From NCBI RefSeq assembly GCF_921293095.1, contig NC_060249.1, forward strand, positions 80,239,907 through 80,303,906: a DNA stretch of 64,000 bases, read 5' to 3'. Shown in pieces: positions 45,487-58,740 of the stretch (position 1 is its first letter; each line of letters starts with the position of its first letter). Made by a program: the position numbers and the translations under genes. Below the pieces are notes generated by a model. The model did not search any database. It was not told the DNA's origin and saw only the letters and a program-made list of their open reading frames with translations. Source of the DNA: Ischnura elegans. Taxonomy: Eukaryota > Arthropoda > Insecta > Odonata > Coenagrionidae.

Positions 45487-46576
45487 ATGGAGCCTACAAA
45501 GCCGCTGGAGGGAGATGCACCAGGGAAACCAAAATCCGGTGAGGCCAGCCCCTCCCACACAATTTTGGGGACTGAAATGCGTAGAGATCATGAATCTGTT
45601 GACGATTTCGAACATTTAGATCCAGAATCTTCTCCCGTGAAAGAAACCGCTGTAGAGGTTAAGACCGATTCTTTGGACAAATTGGTTCTCTTGGATACTC
45701 AGGATACTGATTCTGCTGCTGCTTGTTCTTCCAACTTAGACATGAATAATTCTCCTGGGTTTTCATTTGTTAGTGAGCAAAAGTTTGATCACAGTCCGGG
45801 GAATGCATCTCCTTCGTTAATCGAAGATAAGTTGCCCAGCATCTTAAGTGGCTCTGATTCCAATTTACCCGATACTATAGGGGACGCAACATCTGAATTT
45901 GTTAAAAACACTTTGGAAAACCCTCTCAATGATGCAGATAATGATCACGATTTAATGAAAGTTATTCATGATCTGCCTAAGCCACCTACTTCCTTTGGCT
46001 CTTCATCAGATTTGAAGCAAGAGGAGCATGAACCCGAGACTGTCCCCATCCACGTTGATACCATGGCCCCAACATTTTCATCGAGTGATTATTCCATGCC
46101 TGCCTCCAAAAATGACCTATCGGAGGAAACTCCTTTGGTTACGTTCGAAACGCCACCCTTTGCACCTGTTTCGAGTATAGCTATGAAGAGGGAAGAATTG
46201 GTTGCGGAAGAAAAGGATCTATCTGACAAAGACGACGACTCCAGTTTTGTGATGGCTCAACGAGATCACTTCTACGAAAAAAACAGTACTGAAGATTTGG
46301 TAAATTTATCGAACGAATTATCGTCCAATGTCATGCCGAGTGCACCCATGGAAGAATTTCCTCCAGAGCCAGCATTTTCAACTAATAGATCTGGCATGGC
46401 AGAAGTCGCAGATGATTTCCATTCTGACGAGGAACCTACCCATTTGCAGGACACGAAACCTGTTGAAGTCATCACCCAATTGAAGCCCACCGAATTGGCA
46501 GTTGAGAAAGAGGCACCCTACATGGTCACCAAGGAGAGCCCAGATGACAAGCATTTCTCCCTTCTGTCGTCTCCAT
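45487..46576 (+). CDS. Long acidic first coding exon; possibly reticulon-like N-terminus (partial)
   Basis: ATG at 45487 (MEPTKPLEGD) opens 363 codons ending at a good donor (CCAT/GTGAGT) in phase 1; reading on into the intron gives an early stop. The product is acidic, rich in Ser, Pro, Glu and Asp, with no hydrophobic segment, and looks disordered: DHESVDDFEHLD near the start, many SS/SP and EE pairs. Insect reticulon genes have such a variable acidic first exon before the two membrane hairpins of the reticulon domain, and the DDFEHLD motif reminds me of them. No reticulon domain is inside the window, so this identification is weak. The following 17 kb appears to be its first intron. Confidence 0.7.
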
Positions 46577-49500
46577 GTGAGTACATATGCTTGTCTTAAA
46601 TTCAATTCGGAGAGAGCACAGTTGCACCCTTTCATGTGGTGACATGCTGGAAATGAGAAATTCTTATAACATTTCGAGGTAGTCGTTCAATTGTTTTATT
46701 CGATTCAATTCGTCTCACTGCACTCAGTCGCTCTTACCACCTGCATGTTGCTTTTTAAAAGAACTTATTCGTACCCTTAGTGACCGCATCTCGTGCTTTA
46801 TTAACATATTTACTCGCCATCGCTTCTGTGTTGTGCATAACCTAACTCTTCAATGGTTTAGCGCGTGTCGTCAATTTGCATGCATATTTCCTTCCGCTTG
46901 CACCCCCTCCTGGACGTCACTCCCACCACTTCCCCTCCATCGCCTCCCGGCTGACCCTCACATTCGCGGCCTGCTACCAGGCAACGGAGGATATTGCACC
47001 CGCGTGCGGAACAGCTCTGTCGGCCCAACTCGGTTATAGCCAGAGTGCCACCATCAATTTGCGTTCGCCGCAAATTAATTATATCGTGACCAATATGCTA
47101 CCCGTCGGCAGAGAAGAGCTATGTCCAGTTTTATATCTAACAAGCATTCTTTTTCAGTCGCGAAGAAGGATTCTCATGTTTGAACGGATATTTTCTAGGC
47201 CGTAGCTAAAAAAAATTGGGGGTGATTCACCCGGGGATAGGGCACATTTCGGTGGGGGGGGGGGGGGGAGGTTAAGTTGAAATTTTGGGCATCAAATTTT
47301 TCGTTCTATCAATCGACGTGCATTTCATTAACCCCTTATCATGTTTTATTTTCCCGTTGTTATATCCAGCGTTTTGAGGAAGTCGGGTAAAAAATCAACC
47401 AAAGTCATCATTATGCGGTGTGTTCCCCATTATGTAAACGTTTATTTAACCTTCTACTTTGTATGTAATTGAGTATCTACACTCGTGAAGAACTTTTTTG
47501 TCATCCATGCGTAGCTATATAAATGCTAATAATTGTGTACTTTAGCCCCCAATTTCTCCTTTTCCTAAGCTAATTGCTTTAGTTCCATGGGGTTCTCCCT
47601 TCTTGTGTCCTCAAATTTCCCTGTGTATCTCTTTGCTTACACAGGAGGAATGTTTTCTGTTTTTTTCCTCCAGCATACCCACAGACAGCTCCAGGTCTCG
47701 AAGGATTATATTCTTTTCCGATCATATTTTCCATTGGTCCATATTTCTAAACAGAGTTCCAATGCTCTCACGAATGTTTTGACAAAAATTTTTAATGAAT
47801 GTGAAATGTAGTATTTTCAATCTGGTACATCTGCTACGAATTCAGCTTTTGGAAGTGCATATTGCAAGCACGAAAGTATTTGCTTGTCGCTGAGTGGATG
47901 TTATTACCTTGCCGCGGTAAATTTCATTCGAAATTTCTGTGGAATTTGCGAATAAATGGAATAACATTTTCTTCACACAAGTTGAATTGCAATGGAACAT
48001 AATTATGCTTTTGGAGATTTCTCCCGCTTCTCGGTAGGTGGATGATTCATCCTCTCGGCATCTTTAACTCACGTTGAATGTTGAGTCACTAGTGTTCATA
48101 TTTTCAGCCTCATGCCTACCCTAGCTGCTCGTCTCATCGCTGCAACTAGCGTTTCCGCGCTCACTTCTGGCTAAAATGTTGTGCCTCTTGACATGTGACT
48201 TTCTTATGGTAGCTCCTTAGTTAATGATTATTTTTCTTCTGGGCAGCGGTATCGGAGAACACGTCTCGCATGTCTTCGGGATATCCAATTTAGAGCGTTT
48301 AGGTTGATTAATTAGAATGATACGTTTTATTTATTTGAATTACATAGCTCTTTGTGTACTTTTCCGTGATATGTCGGCAGTTCATCGTTAATGTTTCATT
48401 AGCCTTTTAGAACCTTTTGGGAATTCCATTTCTTATTCTTGAACCGACCTCCCAAAATTATTTCGTTGTAAGGCATTTAATTTCGCATTTTAGGGAAAAA
48501 GTTTCAGCGAAAAATTAATTTAATATTTATTTCACTCAATTTAGATCGCCATGATTTAAAGGTGGTTTATTGGTGAATATAACCAAGCTTTAATGTGCAC
48601 ATTAGGAATGTGCAATTCACTATTCCGTTCTCTTTTAGGTTATTCTCAATTTTCATTTGCATTTCTATCAGTACTCTCTCGATCAACTAGAGAGCGTTCA
48701 TTGAATAAGTACTCACTTTCATCCGGTTTCAAGAAAATATCATATACCCATTTTTCTGCTTGGTTATGAAGTTAACATGTTTAAGTTAGCAATAATGAAA
48801 GAAATAACTTTTAATCCAATGGATTTTTATCGGTCCGCCAGGATTCCATGTTCAAATGCCATCATCAGGTTTTTGTTATCGAGTGCAACACTTCCTGTTT
48901 CCCTATACTTGATGATCTATACCATAGTTCTATAATCACCAATAACTGTATCAGTAATTCGGTGATCAGTAACCTATACGATGTTCGTTTCATTTCCACG
49001 CTCGGTTGTGTGTGAGGTCTGAAAATATGTTCCAGTAATAGCTCTTCGTTGATTGAGGATTCTTCCACGCATTAAAAACTTCATGCAAAACCGTATGTTG
49101 CCGAAAATTTGTCGAAGTCGTAAAGAAATATTTTAAATTTTGACCGGATTGAATTATTTTTCTGGCAAAAGCGGAGGACAGCATCGCAGAATTTCATGCG
49201 CTGGAAATGTTGATCTTTTGAAATTTTGATTTGATCTTGCAAACTCAGTATGTGTCCTTGCGTAGTGTCCTAATGCCCAACTTTTAGGGGTTTCGTTGGC
49301 ATCCGTGTGAGTTGCCATCACCATCAGAAAATTTTTCGGCAGCACTCACTTTGGAGCAAAATTTTATCTTGCTTTTACTGACGGTTACTTATATACGAAA
49401 ATTTGATATTATGAGGGAAACGCTCAGTTTCTGTACTTATCTGCTCCTGCTTTAACGCCATATTTTTAATTTTCATAGCCACCTGGCGCCAGTTTTGTCG

Positions 49501-52500
49501 GAACAATCATTATTTTTCTGATGGTAGAATTAAAATGTGGGCAAATTCCAATGCGTTGCGATGTAGCCGACCGGATGATTCCTCCTGACCGAGATAGCAT
49601 GCAGTTCACCGATCAATGGCGTTCGGACCTAAAGTCCTTGTGGAGCACCGCCAGCTCTGTGCTGCATCGCTGCGGTCGACCTGAAGGGTTCATGGCCCGT
49701 GCGACTAGTTTGTCAGGGTTCATCTGGCCTCGGCGGTGGGATAAGAGCATCGTTCTCTACCTCTCATTCAGAGCATTGGTCCACTGAAACCATTTCTGTT
49801 CGCTGAAGCAATCGGGGCGGCATTAAAATATTCATATTTTTCATTAAATCATCGTACCTAACGACTAAAAAGTTTGGCATCTAAGAGGTGAAGAAAAATT
49901 TTCACAAATGCAAATTTTTTTAATTCCACATACTTATATAATTTATGACCTAGGTTTCGACGTGGCGCTTGATTGTCTGCTACAGATGCATAGGAGGTAG
50001 ATATTAAGTAGTCATGCACAAAATTATTTTTTTTAAATTCAAGAATACAATGGTCTGAGGAGAAGGTTAAGGGATGGAATTCCTCGGTCGTACATAAAAT
50101 ATTTATGTGGAATTTCAAAGTTTTCTTTACTTTTCATTATATTAAGCGGATTCCATGAAGTCACGCCTGAAACAACTGATTATATCTAAAAAAGTGTTTC
50201 CTTTTTGAGAGAATATATAATAACATAGATTGACCGGAGTGCTGAAAGCCAACATGCAGATATCCATCTTATAGTCATGTTCTAATGGCCTTTTGATTTG
50301 TCCGTTCTCTATTAGCATACTGCTGTCCCTCATGGCAAATTTCGATTTCTTCCTCTTCCGTTCCTAAAGTTATCAAAACATTGACATCTTCAGTTACTCG
50401 CAACCTTTTCTTCGCTTACGATAATGCCGGAGAGCAATATCACCATTGCATAATATACGTACAACGCGGATCTCTTCTCTTTCATTTCCATCTCAGGTTG
50501 AGGATACTCATTTTACTCGTTTATTCTTTGGTTACAACATAACACCATCATAGTCCATATTTGTGACTGGCGATGAGTTCTTATCATGACGCTCAATATT
50601 TTTCTCATTGTTTCAATGCGTTTAGATTTCGATCGTGATACATAAGTCTACTTTATAAGCGATAAAACCTGTAATAATGTGAGATACAAACGTTTGTGCT
50701 TACTCATTGGTGCATATTCCAATAAATTCACTATTAAACTGGCTTGCCTCCTCTAGTTTATTGAATAATGAATACTTTTCTTGGAATATAACACATAAAC
50801 GACACAAAATATATCAGTTTTCTTGTTTTTTCAATGAACTGAAAAGTTTTTTCTTTTGACTCCAAAGATATTTTATCAAAATGAGACTATTCTCATGCGA
50901 TGATGAGTTGAAGATTCCTCTATGCGCTTTTCTTTAGTGATTTCCAATTTACTGTAGCGTATTTGTGTCTCCTTTTCTGTACGTAATTTTATCATTATTT
51001 GTTTCTTGATCTGCATAGATTTGCGCTTTGTATTAAATCAGCGGTCGGCAATAAATGTATGGATTCGAAGTATTCCATTATTGTATCGCAAGCCACACAT
51101 TTAAATTATTAAAATTCTCATTAACTATCATCTAATCGTTGAATGGGTTATATTAATTTTTTTCGCGGGGAGCGGGTCGCCGAACCCTGAAATTGGTGCA
51201 GAAAGGTGTTGTGCACGGTAGTGTGTATATAAGGATGCGTATTTTTGTTTGCGTAGAGCCATCCGGGTAGCAATTTAATCTACGTTCTTATGATCAAGTA
51301 ATCTTACTTATTGAGTAAAGGGTTTGGCACACTAGAAGTGTTTCCTGACTGAGAGAATTTCTAGAAATTGTGAGAAATTAGGGTTTTGCATTTTACAGTC
51401 AACGTGCATCAAGATAGTAATATTTCTAATTTCTAGGAAGGTAAGTTTACGAATTACTTCCATGGTAAAATTTATAATAATATTGATGTTGATGCGGGAA
51501 TTTATTTATTAATAGTTCAACTTACAGAATTTTAAGAAAAGAGCCTATAAATAAGAACTCATTGGTAGGTAATTTTAGAAGTGCTCAAGAAAATAAAAAA
51601 GAAATTACAAACTCTGAGCTTCATCAAAGTTCTTACAAATTGACATATTTTTCTCCGGATTTAAAAAGAAGAATATTTAGGTTCTGACTTTCCACACTCA
51701 CCTTTTCGGACTTTTGTAAAAGACCGATTTTCCGACTGGGCCCCAAAGTTTTTAGTGATTCCTTTTTATTAATTCTCATTTACGTGGTCCACGACGGAAT
51801 GAAACGCTTTCGAAATTAACTGTTCGTAATTAGAAAATTGGATTTCATATCGATGTGTAGGTATACTGTGAATTCCGTAACTTTTTGGCTTTCAATGTAT
51901 AAATATTGTCATTTGACGTTTTTAATTTTACCAACCCATATGTCGATCTCTGAATGCAATAGAATGACCAGTGTGACAGTTTTATGCTTAGGGCGTAAAA
52001 TGCGGGATAAATTTGAGGATCAAATAGATAAGCGTATAAATGTGATAAGTGAACTTAATTGATACCTTGGAGATCGGAAGCTTCTTTTATTTGGAGATAA
52101 TTTGTGCTTGGTGGGGAGGAGCTTTTTAAGGACTTCTTTAGCGGTATGGATAAAGAATTTCCCCTGCAGCTTTCAAATTTATTTTAATCTTATAAAATCG
52201 CTTTATCATTTCATTGATCTCCTAAGAATAAAATGGTGGCTGCTTAGGTATTTCAGCAAGGAGAGAGCAATGTTCGGGAAGGGTCATTGAGGAAGTTTGA
52301 ATAGTGAAAACAAGAAGCCTAATACGGGTGAAGAAGAAAGATTAAGAAATTAGGGAGGAATTAAGACCTTGACTTTTAGTCTAGAGATCTGCAGCCCTGT
52401 TGAAATCATTCTTCGTATTGTTTTCTCGATTTCAAGGGTTTTAAAATTGGTGCATGTGTGGTCATTTCAATCCTGCTGCGTGAATAGCGGCATAATTAAA

Positions 52501-54777
52501 TTAATTATCCTTTAAACTTCATTCTTTATGAACTGTGAGGATAAGGCTTCTTACTCCGTGTTTCCCCAAATAAATTCGCGAGAATCAACAATCCTGAATG
52601 GCATATTATTTAAGTTAGAATTTAATTGAGCCATGTGCGATAAATGCTGGGAATTTTGCGGCCTCACTTTAGAAATCATGCGAGATTTTTCTTTTACTTT
52701 GCCTATTTTTTTTAACCTAGCGCGAGGTAATGGACTGTCGTCGGAGTCGAGCTGGCAAGGTTTTAAGGTGGATTTAAGGTTACTGGAGCTGCCTGGAGTT
52801 TCCGAAATTGATGTTATGTCTGTTTCGCATTCTTTTGGCACCTTTCTCCCTTGCGCGCTCGTGGGTAATGCCAATGCGCCCCCTACATTCTTCTAAAACT
52901 GAGGTGTGGGTTTAAGGGCGTGTGTGGGGATATTTCCAGTCTCCTTCGCTTTGCGAATTTCAGCTGTTAATGCACGCTGTACGATATTGTGCCTAATCAA
53001 TTTTTTTAACAATTCCCTCGCGTAACATTCTTTTTGTGGTTACTGATCAGTCCAACATTTTTACTTTTCCCCATGCTGTTGGTTTTATTGGTTTTCCTTA
53101 TTTGCAGTGTAACCTATTCATGTCATCCGCCATACTTCTTTTCCCATCTCATGGATGGTGAACGTCACGGAACGATTTGTCAAAATCCTGTGAAAGCACT
53201 GTGTGTTCGAACATTGCTGTGAAAATAGGAATATTCTATGCTCGTTAGATGGCTAAAATTTGCGACTGCTTCGAGCACAATAAAATTATGAAAATAAAAA
53301 AACCAATTATGCTACACAAGGCCGTAAATCTGGCTGGAAAGTGAAGTTCAAAATGAATCGAGGGACTTGATGTAGCAGCGGATAACTTTTGTAGCGTAGC
53401 CTCAATGACTGTCGTTAAGTTTCCGCGCGTAAAGAAGTATAATGACTCAAATTGTTTTAGTGGCTTGGTTTCGTATTGCTATAGTGATATCCAGTTTTTT
53501 AACCGAATAGTGTTCATGAATTATATATTGCGACGGCGTTTCCATTATGTAGTCCTTCATTATCTTTAGGGTGATAAGTATGGCCACTTCAGTAATGTAG
53601 TCTCATTTTGTCATAATTTCCTCTAATTTACACTTTTCGCTGTTGAAAAAAATCCATAGGTATTCTAAAGGGAAAAAATCCCACCAAAGTTTATTCCTAT
53701 CATTAAAAAAACCTCGTTTCGAAAAAAAAAAATTGGTTGGAAACAACAGTATTTCGGTTTTCCTGGAGTTAAATGCCTGATTTTCTGGAAATGTATTTCT
53801 TTGAGTAAACATTGAAAGAAAAGAGTAGTAAAAAAATTAGTGACCTCGATTTAACTTTCATGTTCAGTTTAATGTCATCGACCTTATCGTTCAATGAGAA
53901 ATCGTAGAAGTATTGTCGGAGAACTGTCAATAACGCTCGTCTTCGAATGAATGAAGGAGTGGCGAAATATTTGAAATGAATGAGAAGCATTTCATGTGAC
54001 AGGACGGCGAAGAAACTATTTATGGTTAAAAATGTGGATGAATTTCAAGTTTAAACTGGCTATATTATTCAACCCGATGCACTGGCTAGACAAAGCCTCA
54101 TCCTGGTGCATTCAGCTACAAATGCATTGGGCGTGAAAACGGTCATCGACAGCGCCAGCTGATCATCCAGCTTCATATGAAGTTGAAATACTCCCACACT
54201 ATCGTAAATTTTTCCCCGAACGTCGTGTGGACCTGTATGGTCTAATGGTTTTTGGGTCCCGGAAGGTTTAATGATCCCGCGTCTCCAGGGTTTAGCGCTT
54301 CCAGTCAATCCCATCGGCTTTTCGTCCCCGTTAATCCACCCGTATGCACTTCTCCCGCCCCTGTGTCGCAGCGCCATTAAAGCGGGACGGATGCCTTCCC
54401 CGTTGCGGAATAATGCGATTTTCCCTCTATCACTCGGCTTTCAGTTTTTTTTTCGCATCGCGCAACGCCTTTCTGTGGCGGTCGTCCTCGAGAACGCCTC
54501 GCCCACATCCTCTGTATTTTTTTATTTTTTCATTTTTATTTGCCGACCCTCCAGGGACGCCCTCCAAGTGTCATCCCTCTGTCCCCCCTCGAGGGTGGAG
54601 CAGATGCTCAACGGCGAAAATTGCCCGATAAACGGTGGGGATATGTAAAGGGGATGGGGGAGAGGGAATTAAAGGAGAAAAGGTGGTGGGAGAGTGACTT
54701 TTTTTTTTCTTATTTTCTTCGCCAAGTGACCCAGAGGTGTGGTGGAGGACGTGCTCAAGGGTCCTCGTGAAAGAATT
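46577..54777. other. First part of the long intron of the plus-strand gene
   Basis: Mostly AT-rich intron. Points seen: a single hAT-like terminus with a G run at about 47200-47270; a GC-rich 250-bp patch at 49520-49790 with an 88-codon plus-strand frame that I do not recognise; a minus-strand frame at 52551-52892 listed separately; and a GC-rich patch at about 54060-54770. No further exons could be confirmed. Confidence 0.4.
52551..52892 (-). CDS. Unassigned minus-strand ORF or terminal exon (candidate)
   Basis: An open frame of 113 codons follows an acceptor-like TTTTAG and ends in TAA at 52551. It has no ATG near its start. The product is Ser-, Lys- and Asn-rich (ITSISETPGSSSN, PRARLKKIGKVKEK, ending FIWGNTE), of low complexity but protein-like. 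It could be the last exon of a nested minus-strand gene, a fragment of a retroelement ORF, or chance. The opposite strand is also open, which lowers confidence. Confidence 0.22.
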   Translation of the reverse strand, partial: KNVGGALALPTSAQGRKVPKECETDITSISETPGSSSNLKSTLKPCQLDSDDSPLPRARLKKIGKVKEKSRMISKVRPQNSQHLSHMAQLNSNLNNMPFRIVDSREFIWGNTE

Positions 54778-56328
54778 CTCGTCCCCTTGGTTTCATTTTT
54801 TTTCATCCCTGTCTGTGTGCTACACAGTGGTGGCATATACGCACTTTTTTGGTGCCGAGATCTTCAGCACTTCAAACTTGGGTATAAAAACTTTTTGAAA
54901 AGGACATTAGATAGTGAATAGTTTTCATGCTTACCAATCACTCAACGGCGTATGGACAACAGTAATTGAATGGAAAGGCATCTATCATGAGGATTTTAAA
55001 TTTATAGATAACGATAGTTTCAATAACAGGATAATAACATGATATATAGTTTCAATAACACGAAATCGTCCCCGTGATTTAAATTTTTTTCCGTCCCTGT
55101 CATTCTGCTCCACAATGGACGCATGCATGCACTTTTTTGGTGTAAGAAGACCCCATCACGCAAATCACCGCTTGCGGACTTATATTACGGATTATCTCTG
55201 CCTATTTTCGTTCTCACTTACTTGAGGTTTATTTTCTAGGATTCGGACCGGAATATACAGTCATGACAGTGTATTCTAAATGTAGGCGGCGAGAGAAACC
55301 GTTTCAATGCCAAGTGATGCATTTAGTGAGAGTAGCTGGCTAAAGCTTGTAGGTATCATCACACCATCAGTAGAACTATTCCGGATTATTTATGCCTAAT
55401 ATCCCGTTCACTCACGAGGGCTCTGAAAGGAATATTCAGTGGAAAACAAATTTATTCTACGCAATTCAGATGCGAGAAAAATGTTTCTTACGTATGGTTA
55501 GTTTGAATATTTTAAGGAGAAAATTACCTTGGAGTACTATCATAAATAGACCATTTCCTTCTAGCAAATCGATTTCGTTCCATGTTGGATATGTACCAAA
55601 AAGAAGCCACCATAAGTCCGTATTTATATAATAAATTAACTTTTATTCTAACTTTATCTTATAATAAATTAACTTTTATTAAATTAATGTATGTTTAATT
55701 TTAAAAGTTGATTATTAATGAATATAATTTAATACATACGACCTTCAGGTTGCTTTTTCTCAAACTAATGAAGGCCTCAAGCTCCACTATTATTTCATTC
55801 ATATTAATTTATATTCTTGTTCAGTTTGACGAGGATATCATCGCGTTCTCTCCTACCAACGATCGAAAACGAACGTCTGCGAAACTTCATTTGGGAAGAA
55901 CGCGCTATATCAATTCCGGAATCCTCCGTGTTGAAATTTACTTGTAATGTCAAATCACGCTCCGGAGAGAAATTTATATATATTTTTTTAAATTTGCGAT
56001 TACATTTTTGCAACCTTTCGATGGCTCCTGTCGAGGAACTCGGAAATTTGCATAAAGATGGCCCCGACCACCGTTTCACTGACCGGCGATACGTAGTTTT
56101 TCCACATGGTTTAAATTGAATCCTCTCTTTGATCTTCGAGAACACTCTGATTAGTATCTCTGCTAGACCATCATTCTTATACTATTATTGAAACTAGAAT
56201 TATCTATAAATATCAAATCCTGTTGTCCATTTCCGTTGAGTGATTGGTAAGCATGAAAACTATGCAATAATTATCTATTGTCCTTGCGAAAAGTTTAGAT
56301 ACCCGAGTTTTAGGTGTTGTATTTCGGT
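54778..56328. repeat. 1.5-kb foldback with about 150-180 bp inverted arms plus internal direct repeat
   Basis: 54855-55034 and 56178-56328 are imperfect reverse complements, with long exact stretches such as AGTTTTCATGCTTACCAATC plus ACTCAACGG. In addition 54778-54854 and 55066-55142 are direct repeats (CGTCCCC…TCCCTGTC…CACTTTTTTGGTG). The loop of about 1.1 kb has overlapping open frames on both strands at about 55804-56145, none recognisable. Confidence 0.7.
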
Positions 56329-58079
56329 AGTAATGAAATAAACTGTAAATGGAAGGAAATTGGAAAAAGGAAAAAGTCTTCTTTTTCTCAATATCATAAG
56401 AACCTCATAATTTCATTGCCAATATTTTAACCCGCTGTGCATGAATAAAGGTAAGGTTTTTTACGTTCGGAAAACGGTAGCTCCACCGTAAACACTGTAT
56501 TTTCGATAAATTTATCCGTGTTTTGACATAAGAGTCCTTAGAATAAAGGAACGTATTGTTATGAATGGATGTCTCGGAGAAGAAACTTACAACAATGGCT
56601 TTGAAGTCAAAATATTTTCTTTTGTTAGAACTTGTCGTCAGGAGGTAGTGAAAGTTGAGTGCAGGATCACAAGAGAAATTGATGTAGAGAAGGATGAAAT
56701 TCGCGTGGAACTGTTGTGGAGGTGCCTTTGTTTCTGATCCATTGAGTAGGGCGTTGAGTTCATGAAAGTTAACTCAAAAGCATACCACTCAGGCGCATCC
56801 GTTTCCCGTTTACCTCCATTAGGGGAGTTATCGCGAGTGAATGAATAGTATTGAGATGGCTCACCTTGAATTTTTTGACCTGAATAATAATTTTCATCAT
56901 GAAATTAATATTATATCAATGAAAGGCGACTTTCATTTTTTGGTTAACTTCATTTGTGGTTACTCACTTGTTACTTTTTAGATTAATTAAAATTTTTATC
57001 CTTTAAGGTACACGATGTTCCATCAGGAATAAATCAGAATTCTCTTTTCGCTAAATTTCATTGCTTAAGAGTCTCATTATACTTAAGATGCAGGCTGCGG
57101 GTTAATGTTGCTAAAATCTGTTTCATTGTGATCAATTATATCTCTGTTAATCCTAAAATCCTTGTAATACGTTAGGTTTGCTTTGCGTAATATCTCAGAT
57201 GTTTTATTAGGTTATACATAATCATCCTTACCGTTTTGGGCTTAAAAAGGATGTTTTTTGGCAAATTTTTTACCCGGACGAACTCTAAAGAAAGTTTTAG
57301 GTGATGCTTTCTTCTGTCTTAATTATTATTTTTATTGTTAAGAATATTTTTTTGGTATATATTCGAGATCTAGCTGAAATTGGGAAATTCAAATTGTTTA
57401 TTAACTATAAAGATATGTATTTGGAGGAAAATGAATTTCAATAGTTTTCATTTTTAGGCGTAAAATTTATTTTCCCAGGCCTTTCCAGTAAAGTTATATA
57501 ACTTTCCCCTTACAATGATTAGATCGAATAATTGTAAGTCTCGTCCTTGTTAGACGTTATGTTGTGCTAAAAATGTGACGGTACGATATGTAGATGGGAA
57601 TCAATTAAAGTTGCTAGAGTATTTAGGATGATTTTATCTCAAGTTTTTAAATGGATTCATTGTGTACATCTGATTTTAGTAAGAAATTTCAAATTTCCAA
57701 GGTACTTGATAATGACCTCTATGGATTGAAGCATGTCGTACCGACGAAATAAATCAGTGAAAGTCAACGAAGTCTTCTTTTCATTTTCGAATATCAACTT
57801 CCACATAGTTGAGCCTGATACTATTGAAAGGAAAAAAAATCAAATCTTTAATGTTTCCATACTCCGCAGAAATTCGAAGTTTATTCTCTGCATTTTTCTT
57901 TGGGTTTCTTTAAAATTCAAGATCAAACCATCTTCGCGTAAATCTTCGTTCTAACTTCGTAGTTTATTGTTTATTATTTAATTAAGGAGCAATTATTTTA
58001 TCATCCGCTTCAAGCAAGGGGGGGGGGGAGAATATTAGGGATGGTTTTTTGAGAAAAGTGTTGGATAAGAATCCCCAAT

Positions 58080-58740
58080 GAGCCCGATCGCCTAAGGAGC
58101 TTGCAAGTCCTGCTAAGAGTGTTGCTTTGTCGACGAGAGGGTTCTTATTTTTGGAAGCAAGGTGGCAAGGCGAGTCTTCCAATGCAGTGGTTTCCATCCG
58201 GTTTGAGGGTGTCGAGCAGGAAGGGGATCTGTGTCGACGATGGGGCACAGAAAATGAGGGTTTCGCCTTTTTCTCTCTCTCTTTCCGCCCCCTCAGAGGA
58301 GGTGGAGGTTGGTTTTTTTCGGGAGGGGTGTCAGGAGGAGGATGGCGCAGCGAGGGAAGGGGTAAGACAGGGTTGAAGGAATGGTGGGGGGAGGGCTTCA
58401 GATCAATACCAACCGTCTGCGGCAGGTCTGTTGTATCGGGCGGCCAGGGAAGGTGGGCGCGCGCACAAGTGTTGATGGTGTCAGTCGTGAGGGAAAGTGA
58501 AACCATTCGGCCACGGGAACTCCCGCGAATCGGAACTAACTAATGCTATCTCTCCTCCTCCTCCCTCATGCTGCAAATCAACCCGAAAGCGAACGGTGGT
58601 GGAAAACGTTTGCCGAGCGACCCGAGAGTCGAGGTCGTCGTCTTCCCACGAACGCTCTTCCGTAACCCCTTTGGTTGCCATGCAACCTCGCGTTATTGTT
58701 TCCTCCCTTCGATCATGTAAGCACTACATGCCTTGGTAAG
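58080..58740 (+). promoter_or_regulatory. GC-rich island in the long intron, possible alternative promoter
   Basis: A CG-dinucleotide-rich block of about 650 bp contrasts with the AT-rich intron. It contains pyrimidine-rich and purine-rich runs, a 15-bp palindrome GGTTGCCATGCAACC at 58673-58687 that resembles an RFX X-box, and an ATG overlapping that palindrome. The long frames seen here on both strands are a result of base composition. Confidence 0.4.
58680..58716 (+). CDS. Candidate alternative first exon (12 codons plus one base)
   Basis: ATG 58680 reads MQPRVIVSSLRS and reaches the donor CGATCAT/GTAAGC in phase 1. That is the same phase as the exon ending at 46576 (CCAT/GTGAGT), so both could splice to the same downstream exon outside the window. 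A second donor (CCTTG/GTAAGG at 58736) would be in phase 2 and incompatible. Short alternative first exons are usual in reticulon genes, but the assignment is speculative. Confidence 0.25.

Noticed and set aside
49521-49787. 88-codon frame in a GC-rich patch
   Set aside because: No family motif and no convincing splice sites; GC-rich patches give long frames by chance.
54271-54648. Long overlapping frames on both strands at 54069-54770
   Set aside because: GC-rich composition with few stop codons, low-complexity products rich in Phe and Arg, and no recognised domain.
58101-58543. Gly/Arg-rich and Pro-rich long frames on both strands
   Set aside because: Composition effect of the CG-rich island; no domain and poor start contexts.
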